This document shows, piece by piece, positions 25,947 to 33,843 of a stretch of DNA of 64,000 nucleotides. The stretch spans positions 588,001-652,000 of the forward strand of contig NC_014652.1 of the NCBI RefSeq assembly GCF_000166355.1. Direction: 5' to 3'. The stretch comes from Caldicellulosiruptor hydrothermalis 108. Lineage in GTDB: Bacteria > Bacillota > Thermoanaerobacteria > Caldicellulosiruptorales > Caldicellulosiruptoraceae. Every line of letters starts with the position of its first letter. Position 1 is the first letter of the stretch. The notes under the pieces were generated by a model. It made no database searches. It saw only the letters and a program-made list of their open reading frames with translations, and had not been told where the DNA came from. The translations under genes were made by a program, and so were the position numbers.

Positions 25947-26705
25947 ATGCAAAAGCATGTTGAGATCAAAAACAAAATAGGTCAGGTGCTAAGAGGTTAC
26001 TTGCATACTCCTGGTGAATACGAGGGGAAAATCCCTGCTGTTGCTATATTTCACGGGTTTACAGGAAACAAAATGGAACCGCATTTTATCTTTGTAAAGC
26101 TCTCGCGCCTTTTAGAACAACATGGGATTGCAAGCGTGAGGTTTGACTTTGCGGGCTCTGGCGAGTCAGACGGAGAGTTTTACGACATGACAGTTACGCG
26201 TGAGATTGACGATGCACGCTGTATTTTAGAGTATCTATTTTCTCTTGATTTTGTTGACAAGCAGAAGATTTCAATAGTTGGACTTTCGCTTGGCGGTGCA
26301 ATATCCTCTTATCTTGCTGGTGAGTATAAAGAAAAACTTTACAAGGTCGTTCTGTGGGCACCTGCAGGTAATATGAAAGAGATTGCAAAAAATGTGGTTG
26401 AGACAAATCCAACCATCAAAGAGAAGGGATATATAGACTTGGGAGGACTTTTACTTTCTCAGGATTTTTATTACGATTTGCAAAAGTATGATTTCTTTGA
26501 AGAAATAAAAAGATATCCTGGTAAGGTTTTGATTTTGCACGGTACAAATGATCAAGCTGTACCCATCGAGGTTGGAAGAAAATATAAACAGATTTTAGGG
26601 AATAGGGCTGAGCTTATTGAGATTGAAGGTGCTGACCATACATTTAACAAGTATGAATGGGAAAGATTAGTGCTTGATAAAACGGTTGAGTTTTTAAAGG
26701 ATTGA
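25947..26705 (+). CDS. Alpha/beta hydrolase, cinnamoyl-esterase-like
   Basis: A 252-residue cytoplasmic serine hydrolase. The oxyanion loop is HGFTGNK, the nucleophile elbow GLSLGG near residue 113, the acid lies in HGTNDQAVP and the catalytic His in GADHTF. The layout, with RFDFAGSGESDG before the elbow, matches Est1E/LJ0536-like cinnamoyl or feruloyl esterases. No signal peptide is seen. It sits behind a LacI regulator with a spacing that suggests cotranscription; a role in plant-polysaccharide use is plausible but not proven. Confidence 0.8.
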   Translation: MQKHVEIKNKIGQVLRGYLHTPGEYEGKIPAVAIFHGFTGNKMEPHFIFVKLSRLLEQHGIASVRFDFAGSGESDGEFYDMTVTREIDDARCILEYLFSLDFVDKQKISIVGLSLGGAISSYLAGEYKEKLYKVVLWAPAGNMKEIAKNVVETNPTIKEKGYIDLGGLLLSQDFYYDLQKYDFFEEIKRYPGKVLILHGTNDQAVPIEVGRKYKQILGNRAELIEIEGADHTFNKYEWERLVLDKTVEFLKD

Positions 26706-26715
26706 TAAAAAATAC

Positions 26716-26751
26716 AAAAGGGTGGACACAAAAAAGTTTCCACCCTTTTTT
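26716..26751 (+). terminator. Terminator after the esterase gene
   Basis: AAAAGGGTGGA (26716-26726) pairs perfectly with TCCACCCTTTT (26739-26749), and the T-run continues. Confidence 0.9.
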
Positions 26752-26818
26752 GTCACCCATCTACTTTCAAATGAATATAATAGAATAAAACCAGCTGTTG
26801 AAAGAATATATTTATGGT

Positions 26819-26995
26819 ATGAGCAAGCATTTTTCGCACAAAAACAAAAAATGGTTGGGTCTTGCACTGCTTCTCATTGGTATAGGGATTCTGATATCGC
26901 TACTGATGCCTCCATGGCTTTTAGCGTTTATAATCGCAGTCTTGTTAATAGGTGCAGGAATATATCTATTTTTGAAAGATGGGAGATGGAAGTAA
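26819..26995 (+). CDS. Small membrane protein, two helices
   Basis: A 58-residue protein: a basic N-terminus (MSKHFSHKNKKW), two hydrophobic helices (about residues 14-30 and 33-52) separated by a Pro-Pro turn, and a basic end (KDGRWK). An in-frame TTG at 26798 would add seven residues; neither start has a strong ribosome binding site. I do not recognise the family. A 26-codon gene starts two bases after the stop. Confidence 0.5.
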   Translation: MSKHFSHKNKKWLGLALLLIGIGILISLLMPPWLLAFIIAVLLIGAGIYLFLKDGRWK

Positions 26996-26996
26996 A

Positions 26997-27077
26997 ATGA
27001 GAATCATGGTGTTTAAAATGCCAAGGTTTTTGAGCAAGTTAATAAAAAAGCTGTTTAAAATAAGTGATGATAAATAA
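26997..27077 (+). CDS. Very small basic protein (26 residues)
   Basis: An ATG at 26997 comes right after the stop of the upstream small gene and is preceded by GGGAGATGGAAG. It opens a 26-codon frame with many Lys and Phe (MVFKMPRFLSKLIKKLFK is its core), which would form an amphipathic basic helix. A strong terminator follows within 5 bases of the stop. It may be a real small protein coupled to its neighbour. No family is recognised. Confidence 0.4.
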   Translation: MRIMVFKMPRFLSKLIKKLFKISDDK

Positions 27078-27081
27078 AGAA

Positions 27082-27122
27082 AAAAGTTCAAGATAAACTT
27101 TGATTGCTTATCTTGAACTTTT
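27082..27122. terminator. Bidirectional terminator before rpmB end
   Basis: AAAAGTTCAAGATAA (27082-27096) pairs perfectly over 15 bases with TTATCTTGAACTTTT (27108-27122). It lies between convergent genes, with T-rich sequence on one side and A-rich on the other. Confidence 0.9.
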
Positions 27123-27128
27123 CTATTT

Positions 27129-27317
27129 TTAAGCACGGACAACCTTGCCAGCCTTTATACAGCTTGTGCACACATATATTCTCTTTCTCTGACCATTCTG
27201 CAGAAGAACTTTTATTTTCTTTACATTTGGCTTCCATGTTCTTCTTGATTTCTTGTTTGAATGGCTGACCTTATTTCCAAAAGCAACTTTTTTACCGCAA
27301 ACTTCGCACATTGCCAT
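27129..27317 (-). CDS. rpmB: Ribosomal protein L28, zinc-binding form
   Basis: A 62-residue protein of the large ribosomal subunit. CEVCGKK near the N-terminus and CTSC near the end form the four-Cys zinc site of the C+ form; GNKVSHSNKKSRRTWKPN is the L28 signature. An open frame extends 20 codons upstream, but GGGAGG lies about 10 bases before the ATG at 27317 and L28 begins there. Cells with a zinc regulator (see zur) often treat such ribosomal proteins as zinc stores. Confidence 0.95.
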   Translation of the reverse strand: MAMCEVCGKKVAFGNKVSHSNKKSRRTWKPNVKKIKVLLQNGQRKRIYVCTSCIKAGKVVRA

Positions 27318-27400
27318 CTCTGATTTCCCTCCCTTTTCCCAACAGAAGCTTAAAAAAGCCACAAAATATTTTAACATAAAAAAGAGAAAAAGAGCAAGGA

Positions 27401-28468
27401 TTAATTTTCTTTATAAAGGATTGCCTCTTTGTCTATATAAAGCTCACAGTTGATATACTCATTTTTGATATCTACATCTTTTACAAGCTCAATCCTGTAC
27501 ATGCTTGATGTGTACCAGTTGAGCTTTGGTTGAACATTTACAAAAGTAAGGCTACTCTCAAGCGATGGCAAGAGATAGTTCCAGTTTACATAATGATTGA
27601 AATTCTCAATGATGTCTGTAATAACCGCATTGAACTTGTTCAAAAGAAGTTTTTGAAATTCATGCCATTTTGAAAGTGAAGCTTCGATGTTTGTAAGACC
27701 AAAGTAGCCTGCACAGCCTGCTCCTTTCAAGCTGGAGATTGTTCTTGTAAAGCAAAGGTCTAAAGCCTCAATTGTCTCAGGTGGATCTATTGTAAATGTG
27801 TCAAAGCTTTTTACAAAATCATCAGGAAGTTTGTTTCTAAAGTCATATTCAATAGCTTTGAGGTTTAAATTGTGTTCTTTTGCAGCCTGATTTATAAAGT
27901 CAACAAGACGCTTATCTATCTCTAAAACTATGACCTCTTTTGGAAGTTTTGTTAGTGCTGCTGCGATTGACACAAGGTCATCGTCACCAAATACTATTAG
28001 CCTTTTTCCAACCAAGTCTCCTTTTTTAATCATCAGCGCAATTCGTGAATATGCTGTTTCTTCTGTGACATATCCCTGGTCGTACTCAACTATTGCATCA
28101 GGTCTTGTCTTGACAATCTCTTTAAACTTCTCATAAGCATCCTTGATTTCAGAAAAGACTATTCCTCTTCCTTCACAGTAGGAACAAGTGTAATTTTTTA
28201 CAACAGGAATATTGTTAGCGCTTATAAATTCTTTTCCTTTTTCTGTTAATATCAAGTTACCCGATTCATCCGTCTTAACAAAATCTATTGAAATAAGATA
28301 GTTGATTGTTTCTCTTACCACAGCAAATGGTTTTTGTGAAAGGAAAATAACTTCCCAAAAATGGTTTGTGGAGTTCAGCGCCGACAATATTTTTTCTATA
28401 TCTCTTTGGTTTATCTCAACCTTTGTCTTGTTCTGTACAAAATCCACAGCACCCTTTAATACATCCAC
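27401..28468 (-). CDS. bpsA: Branched-chain polyamine synthase
   Basis: A 355-residue aminopropyltransferase of the BpsA family that adds aminopropyl groups to spermidine to give N4-branched polyamines, which stabilise nucleic acids at high temperature. An N-terminal winged-helix-like part (residues 1-90) precedes a CSYCEGRG motif and the Rossmann-type core with the family motifs GDDDL (near residue 160) and DPPET (near 230). Length is close to archaeal BpsA (about 350). The frame is open to 28516, but AGGAGG directs the start to GTG 28468, 8 bases downstream. Its presence argues for a thermophile. Confidence 0.85.
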   Translation of the reverse strand: MDVLKGAVDFVQNKTKVEINQRDIEKILSALNSTNHFWEVIFLSQKPFAVVRETINYLISIDFVKTDESGNLILTEKGKEFISANNIPVVKNYTCSYCEGRGIVFSEIKDAYEKFKEIVKTRPDAIVEYDQGYVTEETAYSRIALMIKKGDLVGKRLIVFGDDDLVSIAAALTKLPKEVIVLEIDKRLVDFINQAAKEHNLNLKAIEYDFRNKLPDDFVKSFDTFTIDPPETIEALDLCFTRTISSLKGAGCAGYFGLTNIEASLSKWHEFQKLLLNKFNAVITDIIENFNHYVNWNYLLPSLESSLTFVNVQPKLNWYTSSMYRIELVKDVDIKNEYINCELYIDKEAILYKEN

Positions 28469-28525
28469 TTCTACCACCTCCTCATAATATTTATTGTTAC
28501 CCGATTTTTTCAGCAAAATAGTTTG

Positions 28526-28554
28526 TTGACAACAATATATAATGATATCATAAT
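28526..28554 (+). promoter_or_regulatory. Promoter of truD
   Basis: TTGACA (28526-28531) and CATAAT (28549-28554) with a 17-base spacer. The -35 lies in a TTGTTGACAACAA palindrome shared by the divergent bpsA side. Confidence 0.5.
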
Positions 28555-28612
28555 AAAATAAGGTGTCAATAAGAGTTTTGAAGAATTGTGGATTTTAAAG
28601 GGTGATAATAGT

Positions 28613-29773
28613 TTGAAGATTAAGGTTTTGCCAGAGGATTTTGTTGTGAGAGAAAAACTCAGACTTGAAATAAAACCGTCAGGCAAATACAAAATTTATC
28701 TTTTAACAAAAAGGCACTGGAACACGGTTGATGCTCTCAGGTTCATTTCAAAGGAGAACAAGATTCCACTTGAAAAGATTGGCTGTGCAGGCAGAAAAGA
28801 CAGACACGCACTCACTTTTCAGTATATTTCTGTACCAAGAGAATATACCATAAATTTTAACAAAGAAAATGTAAAGGCTCAGTTCATAGGGTATTCAGAT
28901 GATTTTGTATCCCCTTTGATTCTCGAGGGGAATTTTTTTGAAATAACAATAAGGAAATTAAAAAATAAAGATGAAAGAATTTTACGAAGATTGAATGAAG
29001 TACAGCAGTTTGGCTTTCCCAACTACTTTGATGACCAGCGGTTTGGGAGCAGTCAAAGTGAAGATGAGTTCATAGGCGAAAAGATTGTTAAAAAACATTA
29101 CAACGGTGCTCTCAAACTTTACTTTACAACCATTCATCCTGAAGATAAAAAAGAAGAAAAGGAGAGGAAGAAAAAAATCTCTGAGCTTTGGGGAGATTTT
29201 GAAAAGATACTGCCTCTTTGTAAAACGAAGGTAGAAAGGGATATTATAAAAACTCTCTTAAATGGCAAGAGCAGACACTATTTAATCGAAGCGCTCAATC
29301 TTATTCCCAAAGAAGAGATGTCCATTTTTCTTTCTGCTTACCAGAGCTATATTTGGAACAGGACATTGATTGCAGTTTTGCCTTATTATGTTGATTTGTT
29401 AAAACCTGTAAAAGGAAAAATTATGGACTACTTGATTTACACTACACTTTCAACAAAGTCTTTAAATAGCTTAAAAAACCTTCAGATTCCAACCATTTCA
29501 TCAAAAATACCATATGTAAGTGATATTGTAAATAACGCTATTTTAGAGATTTTAAATGAAAGAGGAGTAAAACCTTCTGATTTTGATACCAAAAAGATCA
29601 GGAGCTGGTATTTTAAATCGTTTTTAAGACCTGCCATAGTCTTTCCAGAAAAGCTTGAAGTGTCCGACTTTGAAGAAGATGATTTTTACAGCGGGTATTA
29701 TAAGCTAAGGATAAAATTCTATCTTCCTGCGGGTTCCTTTGCTACAATGCTTATAAAAAGTTTAACTGTTTAA
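28613..29773 (+). CDS. truD: tRNA pseudouridine(13) synthase
   Basis: A 386-residue TruD-family enzyme that converts U13 of some tRNAs to pseudouridine. The catalytic Asp lies in CAGRKDRHALTFQY near residue 62. NYFDDQRFGSSQ, a TruD signature, is near residue 143, and SAYQSYIWNR lies in the insertion domain. A GTG at 28586 is in frame, but AAAGGGTGA 7 bases before the TTG at 28613 decides for the later start. Divergent from bpsA. Confidence 0.88.
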   Translation: MKIKVLPEDFVVREKLRLEIKPSGKYKIYLLTKRHWNTVDALRFISKENKIPLEKIGCAGRKDRHALTFQYISVPREYTINFNKENVKAQFIGYSDDFVSPLILEGNFFEITIRKLKNKDERILRRLNEVQQFGFPNYFDDQRFGSSQSEDEFIGEKIVKKHYNGALKLYFTTIHPEDKKEEKERKKKISELWGDFEKILPLCKTKVERDIIKTLLNGKSRHYLIEALNLIPKEEMSIFLSAYQSYIWNRTLIAVLPYYVDLLKPVKGKIMDYLIYTTLSTKSLNSLKNLQIPTISSKIPYVSDIVNNAILEILNERGVKPSDFDTKKIRSWYFKSFLRPAIVFPEKLEVSDFEEDDFYSGYYKLRIKFYLPAGSFATMLIKSLTV

Positions 29774-29804
29774 ATTTGAAAAGTTATATGTGAGGTGATT
29801 ATAA

Positions 29805-30218
29805 ATGATAATTCGCGAAATGAATCCAGATGATTGGTCAAAAGTCATATCTTTGTGGCAAAACACAGAAGGTATTGGCATTGGTAGAAGTGATACGAAA
29901 GAAGGTTTAGAAAAATTCCTCAATAGGAATAAAGGAATGAGCTTTGTGTGTGAAATTGACGGTAAAATAATAGCTACCATTATGTGTGGACATGATGGCC
30001 GGCGAGGCTTTATATATCATTTGGCGGTTGCTGAAAATTTTAGATTACAAGGCATAGGGAAACGTTTGGTTGAGAAAGCTTTAGAAGAACTTAAAAACCA
30101 AGGAATACATAAATGTCATATTTTTGTAATGAAAAATAATGAAAAAGGAAAAAGTTTCTGGTCAAAAATGGGTTTTCAGAAGAGGGATGATATTGAAGTA
30201 TTTTCAATAGATATTTAA
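29805..30218 (+). CDS. GNAT-family N-acetyltransferase
   Basis: A 137-residue acetyltransferase similar in layout to YpeA. The acetyl-CoA loop is visible as RLQGIGKRLV near residue 85, after IYHLAVAENF. The late MKNNEKGKSFWSKMGFQ region is typical. The acyl acceptor (small molecule or protein) is unknown. GAGGTGAT precedes the ATG. It follows truD by about 30 bases and may be cotranscribed. Confidence 0.85.
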   Translation: MIIREMNPDDWSKVISLWQNTEGIGIGRSDTKEGLEKFLNRNKGMSFVCEIDGKIIATIMCGHDGRRGFIYHLAVAENFRLQGIGKRLVEKALEELKNQGIHKCHIFVMKNNEKGKSFWSKMGFQKRDDIEVFSIDI

Positions 30219-30286
30219 TAAAACATGCATGAATGTTGTAAAAAGCCGTTTTTCATTTTTGTATAACTGCGAACATATAATCGCTA

Positions 30287-30315
30287 TTGACTAACTGGAC
30301 TGTTGACTTTATAAT
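30287..30315 (+). promoter_or_regulatory. Promoter of the tRNA cluster
   Basis: TTGACT (30287-30292) and a perfect TATAAT (30310-30315) with a 17-base spacer, 23 bases before tRNA-His. Confidence 0.8.
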
Positions 30316-30337
30316 ATGATTTGCTTGTTAAAGAGGC

Positions 30338-30415
30338 GGTGGATATAGCTCAGTTGGTTAGAGCGCCAGGTTGTGGCCCTGGAGGTCATGGGTTCGAGTC
30401 CCATTATCCACCCCA
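30338..30415 (+). tRNA. tRNA-His (anticodon GTG)
   Basis: Acceptor GTGGATA pairs with TATCCAC. The anticodon arm CCAGG-TTGTGGC-CCTGG gives GTG. The encoded G at position -1 (30338) can pair with the C73 discriminator, the mark of tRNA-His. CCA is encoded. Confidence 0.95.
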
Positions 30416-30427
30416 TTTAAATTATGT

Positions 30428-30503
30428 TGGGGTGTCGCCAAGCGGTAAGGCACAGGACTTTGACTCCTGCATTTCGGTGGTTCGAATCCACCCACCCCAG
30501 CCA
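30428..30503 (+). tRNA. tRNA-Gln (anticodon TTG)
   Basis: Acceptor TGGGGTG pairs with CACCCCA. The anticodon arm reads CAGGA-CTTTGAC-TCCTG with TTG in the middle. GGTTCGAATCC forms the T loop and CCA is encoded. Confidence 0.95.
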
Positions 30504-30522
30504 TTTTTGTTTTTTAATATAT

Positions 30523-30598
30523 GGGCCATTAGCTCAGTAGGCAGAGCACCAGCCTTTTAAGCTGGGTGTCCCGCGTTCGAGTCGCGGATGGCTCACCA
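30523..30598 (+). tRNA. tRNA-Lys (anticodon TTT)
   Basis: Acceptor GGGCCAT pairs with ATGGCTC (one G-T pair). The anticodon arm CCAGC-CTTTTAA-GCTGG gives TTT. Discriminator A and CCA are encoded. Confidence 0.95.
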
Positions 30599-30611
30599 TC
30601 TTCAAAAACAT

Positions 30612-30636
30612 AAGCCCTTGAAAAAGGGCTTTTTTG
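30612..30636 (+). terminator. Terminator of the tRNA cluster
   Basis: AAGCCCTT (30612-30619) pairs with AAGGGCTT (30624-30631), followed by a T-run. Confidence 0.9.
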
Positions 30637-30707
30637 TTTATATTGAAAAAGAAATTAAGCTGTGATAAAGTTTTAATAAAAAAGGGAAAGGAAAAGCTAT
30701 ATAAAAA

Positions 30708-32240
30708 ATGCTTGCAAAAGTTTTGACATCTTCTTACCTTGGCATAAAAGGCTATATTGTTACAGTTGAAACAGACATGTCAAATGGCCTTCCGAGTTTT
30801 GATATAGTTGGCCTTCCTGATGTGACTATTAAAGAGGCAAAAGAAAGAATAAGAGTAGCAATAAAGAACAGTGGCTTTGACTTTCCAAACAGAAAAATAA
30901 TTGTAAATCTCGCACCTGCAAGCACCAGAAAGGAAGGCTCATCTTTTGACCTGCCTGTAGCTATTTCTGTGCTAAAGTCGTCTGAGCAGATAAGTCCTAA
31001 AATTAGTCCCCAGGAGATTGCAATAATTGGAGAGCTTTCTCTTGATGGAAGTGTCAAAAGGGTGGATGGGGCTTTACTTATGACAATCGCAGCTTTGGAA
31101 AATGGTATCAAAAAGATTATTGTTCCTTATGAGAACAGGGCAGAATGTGGCGTTGTGAGAGGAATTGATGTTTTTCCTGTGAAAACTTTAAAAGAAGCTG
31201 TGGAGATTTTGGATAACCCTCAGAGTGCCACTCCTCATAAGGTCGAAATAGATGAAATGAATCTTCTTGATACTTTTACATATGACGTTGATTTTTCAGA
31301 GGTAAAAGGTCAAGAATATGTCAAAAGAGCAGTTGAGGTAGCAGTGGCAGGAATGCACAACCTTCTTTTAATTGGTCCACCAGGAAGCGGCAAAACCATG
31401 ATTGCTCAGCGCATACCCACAATCCTGCCACAAATGACCTTTGAAGAAAGCCTGGAAGTAACAAAAATTTACAGTTGTGCAGGACTTTTGAAAGATGGTC
31501 AGGCGCTTGTCACCGCAAGACCTTTTAGAAGTCCTCATCACACCTCTTCTTCGATTGCTATAATTGGTGGAGGTAAGGTTCCAAAACCAGGAGAGGTTTC
31601 ACTTGCCCACAATGGAGTTCTGTTTTTGGATGAGTTTCCCGAATTTGATAAAAAGACAATAGAGGTTCTTCGCCAGCCCCTTGAAGATGGATATGTGACA
31701 ATTTCAAGGGTCAACGCATCTATTGAATATCCTGCAAGGTTTATGCTTGTTTGTGCCATGAACCCTTGCAAATGTGGCTATTTTTTGTCAGATGAAAGGG
31801 AGTGCACATGCACACCCGCTCAAATAAAGCAGTATCTGGGCAGGATTTCTGGTCCTATTTTGGACAGGATTGATGTTCAGGTTGAAGTAAAGTCTGTAAA
31901 GCTTGAAAACTTCAATTCCTCAATTTGCAAAGATTCAGCAGCTATGAGAAAAGAGGTAGAAAGAGCAAGACAAATTCAGCTTGAAAGGTTCAAAGGGCTT
32001 GGCATATTTTATAATTCTCAAATGAAAGGATCTCTTGTAAACAAATTTTGCAAACTTTCAAAGAAAGAAAAGCAGCTTCTTGAAAAGGCATTTAATACCT
32101 TGGGACTGTCGCTTAGAGGATATACCAAAATTTTAAAAGTTGCAAGAACAATTGCTGATTTGGAAGAAAGCGAAGAGATAAAAGCAGAACACCTGCAAGA
32201 GGCAATCTCTTACAGGCTCTTGGAAAGAAGGCTTATTTAA
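30708..32240 (+). CDS. ComM/YifB-family magnesium-chelatase-like ATPase
   Basis: A 510-residue AAA+ protein. An N-terminal ChlI-like domain (GLPSFDIVGLPD, then KEAKERIRVAIKNSGF) precedes the ATPase core: Walker A GPPGSGKTM near residue 225, GEVSLAHNGVLFLDEFPEF as the Walker B region, and a CNPCKCGYF cysteine motif. In naturally competent bacteria ComM is a helicase that extends recombination of imported DNA; in Firmicutes the role is less sure. Its 3' end overlaps the convergent znuB gene by 8 bases. Confidence 0.88.
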   Translation: MLAKVLTSSYLGIKGYIVTVETDMSNGLPSFDIVGLPDVTIKEAKERIRVAIKNSGFDFPNRKIIVNLAPASTRKEGSSFDLPVAISVLKSSEQISPKISPQEIAIIGELSLDGSVKRVDGALLMTIAALENGIKKIIVPYENRAECGVVRGIDVFPVKTLKEAVEILDNPQSATPHKVEIDEMNLLDTFTYDVDFSEVKGQEYVKRAVEVAVAGMHNLLLIGPPGSGKTMIAQRIPTILPQMTFEESLEVTKIYSCAGLLKDGQALVTARPFRSPHHTSSSIAIIGGGKVPKPGEVSLAHNGVLFLDEFPEFDKKTIEVLRQPLEDGYVTISRVNASIEYPARFMLVCAMNPCKCGYFLSDERECTCTPAQIKQYLGRISGPILDRIDVQVEVKSVKLENFNSSICKDSAAMRKEVERARQIQLERFKGLGIFYNSQMKGSLVNKFCKLSKKEKQLLEKAFNTLGLSLRGYTKILKVARTIADLEESEEIKAEHLQEAISYRLLERRLI

Positions 32241-33048
32241 AAGTTTTAGCAAGACTTCTTTTTCTTGCGATGTTAATAATTTCAGCTATAAAGAAAATGA
32301 GTACAAATATCAAAACTGTTGCTCCACCAGGGGGAATATCAATGTAATAAGAAGAAGTCAAACCACTTATTATAGCAATTAGTGACACTGAAAGTGAAAC
32401 TACTTGAAGCATCTTGAAGTTTTTTGAAAACCTCATTGCGATTGCTGTGGGAAACACAATCAGGCTTGAGATTAAAAGACCACCTACAATCTTGATTGAA
32501 ACAGCAATTATTGTTGCTGAAACAATACTCAGCAAAAAATCAAGTAGTTTTGTGTTTATTCCCGAAACCTTTGCGCTAACTTCATCAAATGTAGCAAGAA
32601 TAAGTCTTTTTCTAAACATGGCTATAAAAGTGACTGTTACAAGGCATACTGCAAGGATGATCCACACATCTTCATTTCCAATTGTGACTATGCTTCCGAA
32701 AAGGAAGCTCATTAAGTTGCTACTACTTTTTAAAATTCCAAACAGAACTGATGCAAGGCCCAGGGCAGTGATTGAAACAAGGGCAAGAGATACTTCTTCA
32801 AACCTTTTAAATCTTGATTTGAAATACTCAATAGCCAAAGCAAATGCAACTGTTGAGACAATTGCGCCAATGGTTGGGCTAAAATTTAAAAGCAGTGCTG
32901 CTGCAACACCAACAATTGCTGTGTGTGAAAGAGAGTCTCCCATCTGTGAAAATCTCTTTAAAACAAGAAAGTTTCCAGCAAGCGAGGTCATAATGCTAAC
33001 CAGCACACCTGCTAAAAAAGCCCTTTGCATAAATTCATATTGAAGCAT
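32233..33048 (-). CDS. znuB: Zinc ABC transporter, permease
   Basis: A 271-residue ABC-3 family permease with about eight hydrophobic segments. The early motif RFSQMGDSLSHTAIVGVA and the late GGLLISSLIVFPTA are family signatures. It would form the membrane channel for zinc (or manganese) delivered by the lipoprotein encoded upstream. The frame is open for 29 more codons, but AGGATGTGAT before the ATG at 33048 and family alignment choose this start. It is the last gene of zur-znuA-znuC-znuB. Confidence 0.85.
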   Translation of the reverse strand: MLQYEFMQRAFLAGVLVSIMTSLAGNFLVLKRFSQMGDSLSHTAIVGVAAALLLNFSPTIGAIVSTVAFALAIEYFKSRFKRFEEVSLALVSITALGLASVLFGILKSSSNLMSFLFGSIVTIGNEDVWIILAVCLVTVTFIAMFRKRLILATFDEVSAKVSGINTKLLDFLLSIVSATIIAVSIKIVGGLLISSLIVFPTAIAMRFSKNFKMLQVVSLSVSLIAIISGLTSSYYIDIPPGGATVLIFVLIFFIAEIINIARKRSLAKTFK

Positions 33049-33067
33049 AATATCACATCCTGTTATT

Positions 33068-33820
33068 TTATTCTTTTTTAGTATAAGAGTGTCTGTGTTC
33101 AATTTTCTTAATCTTATATTTGTACACACTTTCAAACTTTGATGGGGAAAAGTCTTTTGCGCTGCAAGCAGTGTAAATCATACCATCCCCCATACAGATT
33201 ATGGTATCAGCATGCTGAGTTACAGCATACACATCGTGTGTTACCATTAATATTGTTGTCCCTTCTTTCTTTTTCTCCCCAAGAATTTCAAAAAGAAGCT
33301 GCTCAGAGAGACTGTCTATCCCCACAGTTGGCTCATCTAGAAGAAGTATTTGTGGGTCGGATATGAGCGCGCGGGCTAAAAATACTCTTTGCTGCTGTCC
33401 GCCAGAAAGCTGGCCTATCAGCCTGTTTTTGAGCTGCTTTATTTGAAGCTTTTCTAAAATGCTTTCAGCTTTTTCAAAGTCCTGCTTTGAAAATCTCTGA
33501 AGCAATCCTTTTTTTGGCACCAGTCCTAAAAGTACAGTTTCAAAAACGCTCAAAGGGAAGCTCTGGTTAAAATTTGTGACCTTTTGAGGAACAAAGGATA
33601 TTTTCTGCCTATCCTGCGGGGTAAGATGCTGTTTGCCAAATATTAGTCTTTTTCCACTTGTAGGGGTGTAAATCCCTGAGATTATATTCAAAAGTGTGGT
33701 CTTACCAGAACCGTTTGGTCCGACTATGGCAGCAAACTCACCTTTTTGTATTTTGAGGTTTATGTCTTTTAGGATTCTTTTCTGGTCAATATAAAAGTTT
33801 ACATCTATAAGTTCAATCAT
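33068..33820 (-). CDS. znuC: Zinc ABC transporter, ATP-binding protein
   Basis: A 250-residue ABC ATPase. Walker A is GPNGSGKTT near residue 35, the Q-loop is VPQKV, the signature LSGGQQQR, and Walker B LLLDEPTVGID. The C-terminal tail HRHSY may bind metal, as in other ZnuC proteins. GGGAGAG lies 10 bases before the ATG at 33820; an upstream GTG at 33838 is inside that site and is rejected. It sits between the binding protein and the permease. Confidence 0.87.
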   Translation of the reverse strand: MIELIDVNFYIDQKRILKDINLKIQKGEFAAIVGPNGSGKTTLLNIISGIYTPTSGKRLIFGKQHLTPQDRQKISFVPQKVTNFNQSFPLSVFETVLLGLVPKKGLLQRFSKQDFEKAESILEKLQIKQLKNRLIGQLSGGQQQRVFLARALISDPQILLLDEPTVGIDSLSEQLLFEILGEKKKEGTTILMVTHDVYAVTQHADTIICMGDGMIYTACSAKDFSPSKFESVYKYKIKKIEHRHSYTKKE

Positions 33821-33843
33821 TCTGGTTTTCTCTCCCACAACAT

